DNA of 11,034 nt from an uncultured Eubacterium sp. (GCA_905236735.1 CAJOOU010000243.1:1-11034); one strand, 5' to 3'. Shown: positions 1-6,925, counted from the stretch's first letter. Program-made: numbers and translations. Notes: generated by a model from the letters alone, not told the origin.

Positions 1-375
1 AAATTCGGATATATACACAACATAGATGTCTTTTATATCTTCAAATCTAACACCTTTTTCGTTGTCTCTGACAGTTATCATTGCAGCGTTATATCTCGTT
101 CTCTTTAAATGATCATCATTATCGGAACGTTGCACCTCAATATTACACTTTGAGCCATCTTCAAATGTACATAAAGCATCTAATCTCACAGAACGCCCGT
201 ATATATTATTATTACTGTCCTGAACTGCCACATCAGATATAATAAGCTTTGGCTCTTCCATTATTATTCGTAGCATTTCCTGACATACCATTATATCGTC
301 TGCAAACAGCTCAAAAAAGACATCATCAATTGGTCTGAGTTTTTCTATATCCTTTAGTTTTTCTTCTATATTCAA
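1..375 (-). CDS. PD-(D/E)XK family (Rpn/transposase-like) nuclease, 5' part only
   Basis: The first 125 codons are present; the rest runs off the left edge. The translation resembles the PD-(D/E)XK nuclease-like transposase family (PDDEXK_2/Rpn group), common and often multicopy in Clostridia. Family-typical features are the N-terminal RPIDDVFFELF stretch (residues 14-24), the QEMLRIIM segment (32-39), RSVRLDA (61-67) with the putative metal-binding Asp66, and NIEVQR (78-83) giving the E-x-Q catalytic pair (Glu80, Gln82), followed by a basic HLKRTRYNA stretch. Known members are related to recombination-promoting nucleases; the exact role here is unknown. The start is TTG at 375-373: AAGGAGGGG lies 6-8 bases upstream (382-390) and no ATG is available. 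The gene sits beyond the terminator that closes the division cluster, so it is a separate transcription unit and probably an accessory gene. No convincing promoter was found in its leader. Whether the full gene is intact cannot be seen. Confidence 0.85.
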   Translation of the reverse strand, partial: MNIEEKLKDIEKLRPIDDVFFELFADDIMVCQEMLRIIMEEPKLIISDVAVQDSNNNIYGRSVRLDALCTFEDGSKCNIEVQRSDNDDHLKRTRYNAAMITVRDNEKGVRFEDIKDIYVVYISEF

Positions 376-613
376 TAAGTACCCCTCCTTAAATTGTAGC
401 ACAGGCAAACTTTTTATGCCACATAAGTCTAAAATTTGTAATACTGTTTTTAACCGGAAACAAACAAGAACATATCTAAAAAAAGAACCCCTCGGATGTA
501 TAAATAATACACCCGAAAGGTTCCTGCTTCAATTGGCAAAACTGTACAAAATTTAAGGTATCCGTAGCCCTGCATTTTTGTGTACTTTGTACAATTGCGG
601 CGGGGCGTGTTTT
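376..613. other. Intergenic region between nuclease gene and unknown protein
   Basis: This 238-base spacer holds the ribosome binding site of the nuclease gene (382-390) and a strong minus-strand terminator (478-523). It also holds a spaced inverted repeat, TGTACAAA at 543-550 and TTTGTACA at 586-593, of unknown meaning. No small ORF with a convincing ribosome binding site was seen. A promoter for the nuclease gene must lie between the terminator and position 390, but the candidates there are weak. Confidence 0.6.
478..523 (-). terminator. Rho-independent terminator closing the division cluster
   Basis: Arms 485-501 and 507-523 pair over 17 positions on the minus-strand RNA, counting three G-U wobbles, with a 5-base loop (502-506). 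Seven U residues (A478-484 on the plus strand) follow directly. The plus strand lacks a T-tract on its side of the hairpin, so the terminator works for minus-strand transcripts. It lies about 90 bases past the stop codon of the unknown gene at 614-1168. Confidence 0.9.
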
Positions 614-1168
614 TTAGAAATCTATTGTCGATCTGTTGTTTTGTTTGAGGAGCTCCGCAACGATATCCGCCGTTTCCTCATCAACCGGCCCCGTGCCGTA
701 ATCTCCCGAGAATGAATTGGTAGTCGCATTATATGATGCGCTGTTGTGCACCTCTTCCGGTGCAGCTGAAGCCGCGTCAGCCATCCTCTTTGCCTCTTCT
801 ATTTCCGCTGCCTTTGCAGCATCATCTGCCGCGGCCTCGGCCTGAAGTCTTGCAAAAATTTCATTGGCAAGGTCAAGATCCGCCTGACTCATACCCGATG
901 TATCTATCTCCGGTTCTTCCTCTTCTACCGGAGCCGGCTCGGGCGCATGCGTAGTTTCCGGCTGTGCAAAAGTTTCCTCTATTTCCGGCTCGGCTGCCTC
1001 AGGCTCTTCCGGTATATCCTCTCTTTCATCCTGCAGACCTCCGGGTATAAAAAACTTCTGAAACGGTACTATTATGACCCTCCATCTTTTTACAATATTT
1101 GATTTGAGTCTTGACCAGAATGTATTTGTTTCAATTTTGTCATATCTTCTACCATTAAAGCTATACAT
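614..1168 (-). CDS. Protein of unknown function downstream of ftsZ, acidic Pro/Glu/Ala-rich
   Basis: I do not recognise this 184-residue protein. The N-terminal 40 residues are basic and aromatic (FWSRLKSNIVKRWRVIIVPF at 17-36) and could form an amphipathic membrane-binding helix, though there is no clear transmembrane span or signal peptide. Residues 47-90 are a low-complexity run of Glu and Pro. Residues 93-133 look helical and Ala-rich (SQADLDLANEIFARLQ, then AAADDAAKAAEIEEAKR). The tail 162-184 contains DEETADIVAELLKQNN and may be a short conserved interaction segment. A longer reading frame opens at 1225, but that ATG has no ribosome binding site and its first codons lie inside the ftsZ terminator hairpin. 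The ATG at 1168 has GGGGAG just upstream (1173-1178) and is preferred. Position behind ftsZ and the membrane-helix-plus-disordered-linker layout suggest, by inference only, a division-associated adaptor. It is not SepF-like in sequence. Confidence 0.75.
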   Translation of the reverse strand: MYSFNGRRYDKIETNTFWSRLKSNIVKRWRVIIVPFQKFFIPGGLQDEREDIPEEPEAAEPEIEETFAQPETTHAPEPAPVEEEEPEIDTSGMSQADLDLANEIFARLQAEAAADDAAKAAEIEEAKRMADAASAAPEEVHNSASYNATTNSFSGDYGTGPVDEETADIVAELLKQNNRSTIDF

Positions 1169-1178
1169 ATTTCTCCCC

Positions 1179-1215
1179 AAAAAGAAGCTGCTGCGCCTTT
1201 TACATGCGCAGCAAC
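1179..1215 (-). terminator. Rho-independent terminator (possible attenuator) after ftsZ
   Basis: Arms 1187-1196 and 1206-1215 pair over 10 positions on the minus-strand RNA (core TGCTGCGC with GCGCAGCA, plus one G-U and one outer C-G pair), with a 9-base loop. The U-rich tail is UUCUUUUU. It starts 24 bases past the ftsZ stop codon. The GGGGAG ribosome binding site of the next gene begins immediately after the U-tract, so that gene probably depends on read-through. Confidence 0.8.
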
Positions 1216-1239
1216 CCCTAAACATTCAATTTTTATTTA

Positions 1240-2439
1240 CTAATTTTTCTTAAGAAAATCAGGTATTTTTATATCCTTTTCCGGAACATTGCTGGCAAGT
1301 GCTTCCGGCTTTTTAATCTGACTAAAGGATGAGGCGGTAATCGGCGTCTGCTGAGCCTTTATCCTGTCCGCCACTCCTGCCGTAGAAGCAAGTATGCCCG
1401 GCTGCGCTACCTTAGACGATGCTGCCTGAGTCGGATAAGTAAGAGTAGGACGAGAAGTCTGTCCGAATGATGATATCGAAGGACTCTTCTGTCCCTCAAG
1501 ACCCGTAGCAATAACTACAATGGTTGCTTCATCAACTCTGTTCTCATCATAGAGCGAACCAAAGATAACATTGGTATCCTCTCCGGTGAGTTCCTGTACA
1601 TAGCTAACTGCATCGTTGGCATCAAGGAGTGAAATATCTCCCGAAATATTGACAATAACATGAGTCGCTCCGTTAATTGTAGTCTCAAGAAGCGGGCTTG
1701 ATACAGCAAGCTTAACAGCCTCAATTGCCTTATCATCTCCCTTGGCACTACCTATACCCACATGAGCCATTCCCTTGTTTTCCATTACCGTCTTAATATC
1801 GGCAAAATCAAGATTGATAAGAGACGGCACATTAATAAGGTCTGTAATACCCTGTACTGCCTGCTGAAGAACCTCATCAGCCTTCTTTAACGCATCCGGC
1901 ATTGTAGTCCTTCTGTCTACAATCTCCAAAAGCTTATCATTTGGTATAACAATTAATGTATCAACATTGTCTTTAAGTTTATCAATACCGCCCAGGGCAT
2001 TTACCATCCTTGCCTTTGCCTCAAACTTAAAAGGCTTTGTAACAACACCAACGGTAAGAATCCCCATATCCTTAGCTATCTTGGCTACTACGGGAGCTGC
2101 TCCGGTACCTGTACCGCCTCCCATTCCGCAGGTGACAAATACCATATCAGCACCGCGGATTGCCGCAGATAATTCTTCAAAGCTTTCCTCGGCAGCTTTC
2201 TCTCCGATTTCAGGTTGTGCACCGGCTCCAAGTCCTTTGGTAAGTTTCTCCCCTATCTGAATAAGCGTCGGAGCTTTGCAAAGCTGGAGAGCCTGCTTAT
2301 CAGTGTTAACGCCGATGAACTCTACCCCCGCAATCTCCTCCATTATCATTCTGTTTACCGCATTGTTACCGGCTCCGCCAACACCTACTACTATAATACG
2401 GGCACTGGCATCAGCGTCTGTGTTTTTGATTTCTAACAC
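1240..2439 (-). CDS. ftsZ: Cell division protein FtsZ
   Basis: Tubulin-like GTPase of 399 residues that polymerises into the cytokinetic ring at midcell. The glycine-rich nucleotide-binding segment VGVGGAGNNAVNR is at 18-30. The tubulin signature GGGTGTG is at 107-113. The T7 synergy loop NLDFAD, with the residues needed for GTP hydrolysis across the dimer interface, is at 209-214. A Ser/Thr/Pro/Ala-rich linker (about 317-388) leads to the conserved C-terminal peptide DIKIPDFLKK (389-398), which docks membrane tethers such as FtsA or SepF; neither is encoded in this window. The start codon is GTG at 2439-2437, with AGGAGGAG at 2445-2452 seven bases upstream. Two stop codons stand in tandem (TAG 1242-1240, then TAA 1239-1237). 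A dedicated promoter lies in the 138-base gap before it and a terminator follows. Length and motifs are normal for the family. Confidence 0.98.
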   Translation of the reverse strand: MLEIKNTDADASARIIVVGVGGAGNNAVNRMIMEEIAGVEFIGVNTDKQALQLCKAPTLIQIGEKLTKGLGAGAQPEIGEKAAEESFEELSAAIRGADMVFVTCGMGGGTGTGAAPVVAKIAKDMGILTVGVVTKPFKFEAKARMVNALGGIDKLKDNVDTLIVIPNDKLLEIVDRRTTMPDALKKADEVLQQAVQGITDLINVPSLINLDFADIKTVMENKGMAHVGIGSAKGDDKAIEAVKLAVSSPLLETTINGATHVIVNISGDISLLDANDAVSYVQELTGEDTNVIFGSLYDENRVDEATIVVIATGLEGQKSPSISSFGQTSRPTLTYPTQAASSKVAQPGILASTAGVADRIKAQQTPITASSFSQIKKPEALASNVPEKDIKIPDFLKKN

Positions 2440-2534
2440 GACAACTCCTCCTCACTATACAAGATTTAGCATATCTTCCAAATTATTTATCCAAAAAAAT
2501 CAATATATTGTGTTTTTAATTATACCTATCTACT

Positions 2535-2563
2535 ATAATATAATCTTTTCCTCTATAATGCAA
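2535..2563 (-). promoter_or_regulatory. Predicted sigma-A promoter of ftsZ
   Basis: A -35 box TTGCAT (2558-2563) and a -10 box TATTAT (2535-2540) are separated by 17 bases. Transcription would start near 2528, giving a leader of about 90 bases before the GTG start. The gap between ftsQ and ftsZ, 138 bases, is the longest inside the cluster and has no terminator hairpin, so ftsZ could receive both its own transcripts and read-through. A second -10-like TATAAT (2519-2524) has no good -35 partner. Confidence 0.6.
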
Positions 2564-2577
2564 GAAAAAAATGCTAT

Positions 2578-3318
2578 TTAACTCTTTTGAAACACAATAT
2601 CATCCGAGCTTTTTGTCCACTCAGACATATCAATCTGTCCGCTACTGCCTTCCAGATTTTTGATAATCTCACTAAGCCTTAAGACCTTGGCCTCCGTATA
2701 ACTGTTTTTACCGAGCTTAACGGTGATATCATCAGTAACAAAGGTAATCGCATTTCCCTTTACACTTATGGAACTTGCATCAAGCTCATACTTTTCAAGC
2801 AGTTTTGTAAGGTCAAGAAGATATTCAAGCACATCGTCATCAGTGCTGCCCAGACTCATGGTCTCGGATATGTTCTCCGTATCAAGGCCTGTAACCTCAG
2901 TTGCTGTTTCAACCAGAGTATCCGAGGCTTCAGTAACCACTCCGTCTCCGTCAAAATAATAATACACGCCCTCGCTTTTTACATATCCTATTATCGCCTT
3001 TTCATAGACAACAATACTTACACTGCGGGGTGAATTCATCTTCACCTCAAGATCCGATATAAACGGCATATCCTTTTGAGTGAGAATATTGTATTTTGCA
3101 AACAGATACAGAGTATAACCGCATTTAGGATCGGCAAATATCATATCCGAAAGCGTGGCATCATCATAAATTTCATTACCTTCTATCTCCACCGTCTTTA
3201 CCTTAAAAACAAAGAAAAACATCAGGGCAAAGACTGCGGCAAAAGCTGCCAGGGTGCAAAGGATAACAAGAAGCCTTTTCAGTATTCTTTTTCTTCTTCG
3301 TTCCTGCTTTATCTTCAT
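2578..3318 (-). CDS. ftsQ: Cell division protein FtsQ/DivIB
   Basis: Bitopic membrane protein of 246 residues. A very basic cytoplasmic N-terminus (KQERRRKRILKR, 4-15) precedes one transmembrane helix (about 16-38). A POTRA domain follows (about 39-107), opening with KVKTVEIEGNEIYDDATL (39-56). The FtsQ/DivIB beta domain contains YEKAIIGYV (105-113), YYYFDGDGVV (119-128) and the late GQIDMSEWT (227-235). In the divisome it forms a complex with FtsL and DivIC that recruits and activates FtsW and its PBP. The ATG has GAGG about 7 bases upstream, and the gap after ftsW is only 15 bases, which supports co-transcription. In Bacillus subtilis murG and murB separate ftsW-type genes from divIB; here they do not. 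Confidence 0.92.
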   Translation of the reverse strand: MKIKQERRRKRILKRLLVILCTLAAFAAVFALMFFFVFKVKTVEIEGNEIYDDATLSDMIFADPKCGYTLYLFAKYNILTQKDMPFISDLEVKMNSPRSVSIVVYEKAIIGYVKSEGVYYYFDGDGVVTEASDTLVETATEVTGLDTENISETMSLGSTDDDVLEYLLDLTKLLEKYELDASSISVKGNAITFVTDDITVKLGKNSYTEAKVLRLSEIIKNLEGSSGQIDMSEWTKSSDDIVFQKS

Positions 3319-3333
3319 TATTACCTCATCTAT

Positions 3334-4506
3334 TTATTCGCCTTCCCGCATAAGGTAAAGGTCTTCGGTATTTTCCAGTCTGATTCCCCTCGAAACGCTA
3401 AGAGCTATACCCATTTCTGCCAAGAGCACCGACAGGGAGGTACCGCCGTAACTGATGAAAGGAAGTGTGATTCCTGTATTGGGAATCGTATTAGTCACAA
3501 CGGCTATATTGAGTATGACCTGAAGCGCAATATGAGTCATTATACCTACAACAACCATCGAGCCAAACAGATCATATGTATTATTTGCTATAATCATAAG
3601 TCTCCACAAAAGCAAAAGAAAAAGAAGTATAATGGCAACCGCTCCGACTATGCCGAGTTCCTCACATATAATGGAAAAAATCATATCGTTCTCAGGCTCC
3701 GGAACCGAACCGAACTTCTGCAGGCTCTCTCCGAGCCCCTTGCCGAATATTCCTCCCGATCCTATGGCATAAAGTCCCTGCAATGTCTGATATCCTTCAT
3801 CGAAATTCTCCGGATGAAGCCATATCTGTATTCTTCTTACTCTGTATGGCGCAATTATCAGAAACACCGACATAAAGCCAAAAAGAGCAAGGATAATTCC
3901 CATAAAATACTTGTATTTGGGACTGGCAACAAAAATCATCACGAATTCTATCCCGGCTATTATTATGGCCGTACTAAGATTTGCCATAGCCACAAAGGCA
4001 AGTATGGGCAGATTAATCGCAAATACCGTTATTATCCCTTTTATATCCGCCATCCTTTTGGGAGAACGGCTGACTATATATGCAACAAAAAGAATAACTC
4101 CTACCTTGGCAAGCTCTGACGGCTGAATACTGATACCGCCCACGCTTATCCATCTCTGCGACCCGCTGTAACTTGAGCCCACAGATGTCTGCACCAGAAC
4201 ATTAAGTCCAAGCGCCACAATATAAATCATCGGAGCAAAAGTATGAAATATATGATAATCAAATCTGGAAATTACAATAAGAGCCGCTAGTCCAAGCAAA
4301 GCTGCAAAAAGCTGTTTTTTAACATAATACGCCGGGTCGTCAAAAGTAATCCCCGCATTGTAGTAACTTACCGAATACAGCATAACCATGCCAAAGGCAA
4401 CAAGAAAAATAATTATAAAAAGCAGTGCATAATCAAAGAAGCGGATTTTCCGTCTGCTCCCTGCGACTGCTCTTTTTTCTTTTTCCATAGCTATAGCTGA
4501 CTCCAT
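3334..4506 (-). CDS. ftsW: Lipid II polymerase FtsW (SEDS family)
   Basis: Polytopic SEDS glycosyltransferase, 390 residues and about ten membrane helices, which polymerises lipid II into septal glycan together with a class B PBP. Visible motifs are SGSQRWI (114-120), ISIQPSELAKVG (125-136), GYQTLQGLYAIGSGG with IFGKGLGES (238-261), and VPEPENDMIFSIICEELG (268-285), which carries the catalytic aspartate equivalent Asp274. The late signature is NTGITLPFISYGGTS (343-357). ANLSTA (175-180) stands where many homologues read PDLGTA. The ATG at 4506 is preferred over Met7 because GAGGAG, inside the last codons of murD, lies 7 bases upstream. Only 3 bases separate it from the murD stop, so translation is probably coupled. 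The partner PBP is encoded three genes upstream. SpoVE and RodA are relatives; context in the dcw cluster favours FtsW (SpoVE type). Confidence 0.93.
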   Translation of the reverse strand: MESAIAMEKEKRAVAGSRRKIRFFDYALLFIIIFLVAFGMVMLYSVSYYNAGITFDDPAYYVKKQLFAALLGLAALIVISRFDYHIFHTFAPMIYIVALGLNVLVQTSVGSSYSGSQRWISVGGISIQPSELAKVGVILFVAYIVSRSPKRMADIKGIITVFAINLPILAFVAMANLSTAIIIAGIEFVMIFVASPKYKYFMGIILALFGFMSVFLIIAPYRVRRIQIWLHPENFDEGYQTLQGLYAIGSGGIFGKGLGESLQKFGSVPEPENDMIFSIICEELGIVGAVAIILLFLLLLWRLMIIANNTYDLFGSMVVVGIMTHIALQVILNIAVVTNTIPNTGITLPFISYGGTSLSVLLAEMGIALSVSRGIRLENTEDLYLMREGE

Positions 4507-4509
4507 GAG

Positions 4510-5871
4510 TTACTCCTCGAGATTTCGTACATATTCCTTAAAAATATTTCCCCTTTGCTCGTAGTTATCAAACATACCCCAGCTTGCGCATGCAGGAGAA
4601 AGCAGTACATTTTCTCCGGGCCCGGCATTTTTATAGCAGATGTCTATAGCCTCCTCAAGGCTGCCTGCATATTCTATATCCCTAAAGCCATGATTTGCGG
4701 CACATAACGCTATCTTGTCCGCAGTCTCCCCGATAAGCACAAGTTTTTTTATCTTGCCGTCAAAGCTTTCAATCCACTCATCATATTCCGAGCCCTTATC
4801 ATATCCTCCTCCGATCAGACAGGTAGGCGCATCCATGGCCTTTACCGCCTGAATAGCCGCATCCGGATTGGTTCCCTTTGAATCGTTGTAGAATCTTACC
4901 CCTCTTTTGGTTGCCGTAAATTCAATCCTGTGTTCCACAGCCTTGAAATTTTTAACGGTATCCACAATATCATCAATGTCTACCCCCATAGCCAGCCCGA
5001 TAAGTATGGCTGCCATAACATTTTCGGCATTGCAGACGCCGACAAGCATCATATCCCTTACATTAAGAAGGCGTCTTTCCTGTCCGTTTTCTTTAAGGAT
5101 AATATCTCCGCCTCTTAAGAAGATTCCTTCAGACAGTTCCTCTCCGGAAGAAAACATAGCCACAGTCGCGGGACATCTTTTTGCAAAATCAGCCGTATAT
5201 TCATTGCAGGCATTAAGCACACAAACATTGTCCTTTGTAGCCTTGTTTGTAATCCTTTCCTTGCAGTAGGCATACTCATCCATTGTATGATGTCTGTTAA
5301 GATGATCGGGCGTAATATTGATTATTGCCGTTACATCAGCATGAAACTCGTCTATTGTCTCGAGTTGGAAACTCGACACCTCTATTACAGTAACCGTATC
5401 CTCTGTGGTTTTGTCCGCTATCTCCGTAAAAGGTATACCTATATTTCCAACCACCTGTACATCACTGTATTTGCGCTTCATTATCTCACCCACAAGGGTT
5501 GTTGTAGTGGTCTTTCCGTTTGTTCCGGTTATAGCCACAATCTTACCCTTGCTGTGGCGGTATCCGAGCTCTATCTCACCTATAATCTTTTTGCCTGCGC
5601 AGTACAAACTCTGCACTACCTTGTTGTCAAGCGGAACTCCCGGGCTTAAAACCACCTCGTCAAATCTGTCAAGCATTGTCGGGTCAAATGACATATCCCC
5701 TACAACAACCTCAACTTCATCCAGTTCCTCTCTCGAACCCATAATCTCATAAGGATCGGTTTTTTTATCCGTATTGTATAAAATGGCCAGCTGCCCAAGT
5801 CGTGTCAAAAGCGCAGCCGATGCCAGTCCGCTTTTTCCTGTGCCGAAGCACAATGTCTGTTTTTCGAACAT
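4510..5871 (-). CDS. murD: UDP-N-acetylmuramoyl-L-alanine--D-glutamate ligase MurD
   Basis: Cytoplasmic ATP-dependent ligase of 453 residues that adds D-glutamate to UDP-MurNAc-L-alanine. The N-terminal Rossmann-like UDP-binding domain contains FGTGKSG (9-15) and SPGVP (76-80). The ATP-binding P-loop is GTNGKTT (116-122). Further Mur ligase markers are EVSSFQLE (164-171), PDHLNRH (188-194), and Lys204 in AYCKERI, which matches the carbamylated lysine position. EHRIEF (313-318), NDSKGTN (329-335) and LLSPACASW (423-431) follow in the C-terminal domain. Length is normal. The ATG at 5871 has an AGGGGA only about 2 bases away and an AGAGGA about 13 bases away, so its ribosome binding site spacing is poor, but no better start fits the family N-terminus. 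It lies 18 bases after mraY and 3 bases before ftsW. Confidence 0.97.
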   Translation of the reverse strand: MFEKQTLCFGTGKSGLASAALLTRLGQLAILYNTDKKTDPYEIMGSREELDEVEVVVGDMSFDPTMLDRFDEVVLSPGVPLDNKVVQSLYCAGKKIIGEIELGYRHSKGKIVAITGTNGKTTTTTLVGEIMKRKYSDVQVVGNIGIPFTEIADKTTEDTVTVIEVSSFQLETIDEFHADVTAIINITPDHLNRHHTMDEYAYCKERITNKATKDNVCVLNACNEYTADFAKRCPATVAMFSSGEELSEGIFLRGGDIILKENGQERRLLNVRDMMLVGVCNAENVMAAILIGLAMGVDIDDIVDTVKNFKAVEHRIEFTATKRGVRFYNDSKGTNPDAAIQAVKAMDAPTCLIGGGYDKGSEYDEWIESFDGKIKKLVLIGETADKIALCAANHGFRDIEYAGSLEEAIDICYKNAGPGENVLLSPACASWGMFDNYEQRGNIFKEYVRNLEE

Positions 5872-5889
5872 TTCCCCTGCTTTCCTCTC

Positions 5890-6837
5890 TTAAATTGCAA
5901 GCAGCGCTATCATACAAAGCACCGCCGTTATTATTGAAAATTCGGCCACTACCTTTGTTTCGGACCATCCCCCCAGTTCGAAATGATGGTGAATCGGAGC
6001 CATGCGGAATATTCTCTTTCCGCCCGTCTTTTTAAAGTATGTAACCTGAATTATAACTGAAAGTACCTCTACGAGATAAACCAGTCCGATAATAATAATA
6101 TAGATTGGCATCTGCAGCATATACGCACTGCCCGCCACATAGCCTCCAAGTGCAAGTGAGCCCGTATCTCCCATAAAAACCTTTGCAGGATAACAGTTAA
6201 AAACAAGAAATCCCAAAAGTGCACCTATAACTGCCGCATCAACATTCCAGTTCCCTTTGCCGGTAAGTACACCGGCAACAAGGAAAAATACAGCCACAAC
6301 GAGGGTTACCGTAGACGCAAGTCCGTCTACTCCGTCAGTAAAGTTTACCCCGTTTACCGTACCTATTACCGCAAAAAACAAAAGCGGATATGCAAAAAGG
6401 CCTATATCAAGAATATATCCCCCGCTAAAGGGTATCCTAAGTCCCAGATTTCCGTTCGAGTGCATGAAATATGCAAAAACCGCCGTAACTATTATCTGAA
6501 GAGCCATCTTCTGCTTTGCCAAAAGTCCGTCGCTCTTTTTCTTTACCACCTTTAAAAAATCATCTATAAATCCTATCAGACCAAAACAGACGGTCAGAAA
6601 TACCACCGGATAAGCTCCGGGATTTGACTTCATAAAAACAACAGATGTAATAACCACGGCCGCGATTATCATTATTCCTCCCATTGTCGGTGTACCCGTC
6701 TTTTTCTGATGGCTGGCAAGTTCTTCTCTTTCTGTATTGCCAACCTTAAGCCTTATAAGAAACGGAATCACAAAAGGTCCCATCAAAACCACAATAATAA
6801 AAGATAAAAGCACTGCAAGTGCGATAAAATTATACAT
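5890..6837 (-). CDS. mraY: Phospho-N-acetylmuramoyl-pentapeptide-transferase MraY
   Basis: Integral membrane transferase of 315 residues with about ten helices. It moves phospho-MurNAc-pentapeptide from UDP to undecaprenyl phosphate, giving lipid I. The family active-site segments are all present: TPTMGGI (49-55), GFIDDFLK with the Asp pair 92-93 (89-96), NFTDGVDGLA (165-174), FMGDTGSLALGG (221-232), and the His-rich APIHHHFELGGWSE (280-293). A TTG at 6852 would add five residues, but the GGGAG ribosome binding site lies inside that extension, about 6 bases before the ATG at 6837, so the ATG is chosen. An 88-base gap after the PBP gene contains a predicted promoter and a hairpin. MurG, which would use the product lipid I, is not encoded in this window. 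Confidence 0.97.
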   Translation of the reverse strand: MYNFIALAVLLSFIIVVLMGPFVIPFLIRLKVGNTEREELASHQKKTGTPTMGGIMIIAAVVITSVVFMKSNPGAYPVVFLTVCFGLIGFIDDFLKVVKKKSDGLLAKQKMALQIIVTAVFAYFMHSNGNLGLRIPFSGGYILDIGLFAYPLLFFAVIGTVNGVNFTDGVDGLASTVTLVVAVFFLVAGVLTGKGNWNVDAAVIGALLGFLVFNCYPAKVFMGDTGSLALGGYVAGSAYMLQMPIYIIIIGLVYLVEVLSVIIQVTYFKKTGGKRIFRMAPIHHHFELGGWSETKVVAEFSIITAVLCMIALLAI

Positions 6838-6861
6838 TGTCTGCTCCCACAAATTTAGATT

Positions 6862-6885
6862 GTAAGGCTATAATAATAGCATTAC
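6862..6885 (-). promoter_or_regulatory. Stem-loop in the mraY leader
   Basis: Arms 6862-6871 and 6876-6885 are complementary at 9 of 10 positions around a 4-base loop. The outer base G6885 (minus strand) lies 7 bases past the predicted -10 box, so the stem-loop would form the very 5' end of a transcript from that promoter. The following sequence has no U-tract, so it is not a standard terminator. It may protect the 5' end or may be incidental. Confidence 0.45.
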
Positions 6886-6891
6886 TTTTAA

Positions 6892-6920
6892 ATATTACCT
6901 CTTTTTCATCATATTCTCAA
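6892..6920 (-). promoter_or_regulatory. Predicted sigma-A promoter before mraY
   Basis: A -35 box TTGAGA (6915-6920) and a -10 box TAATAT (6892-6897) stand 17 bases apart, just past the stop codon of the PBP gene. The predicted start near 6885 would give a leader of about 48 bases. It would let mraY, murD, ftsW and ftsQ be transcribed apart from the mraZ promoter. Only the match to consensus supports it. Confidence 0.45.
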
Positions 6921-6925
6921 GGGCA

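Noticed and set aside
393..422. Promoter-like GTGGCA-18-TACAAT before the nuclease gene
   Set aside because: Transcription would start at about 386, inside the AAGGAGGGG ribosome binding site, so the mRNA would lose it. A TTGTTT-18-TATTAC pair at 438-467 is better placed but too weak to call.
1169..1225. Upstream ATG (1225) extending the unknown protein by 19 residues
   Set aside because: It has no ribosome binding site and the extension would be encoded by the ftsZ terminator hairpin. The ATG at 1168 has GGGGAG in place.
3076..4119. Plus-strand open frame of 347 codons opposite ftsW and the start of ftsQ
   Set aside because: It lies wholly antisense to two well-supported genes, has no ribosome binding site or recognisable domain, and its Lys/Tyr/His-rich composition is a mirror of membrane-protein codons.
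6838..6852. TTG start extending MraY by five residues
   Set aside because: The GGGAG ribosome binding site lies within that extension and is well spaced for the ATG at 6837.
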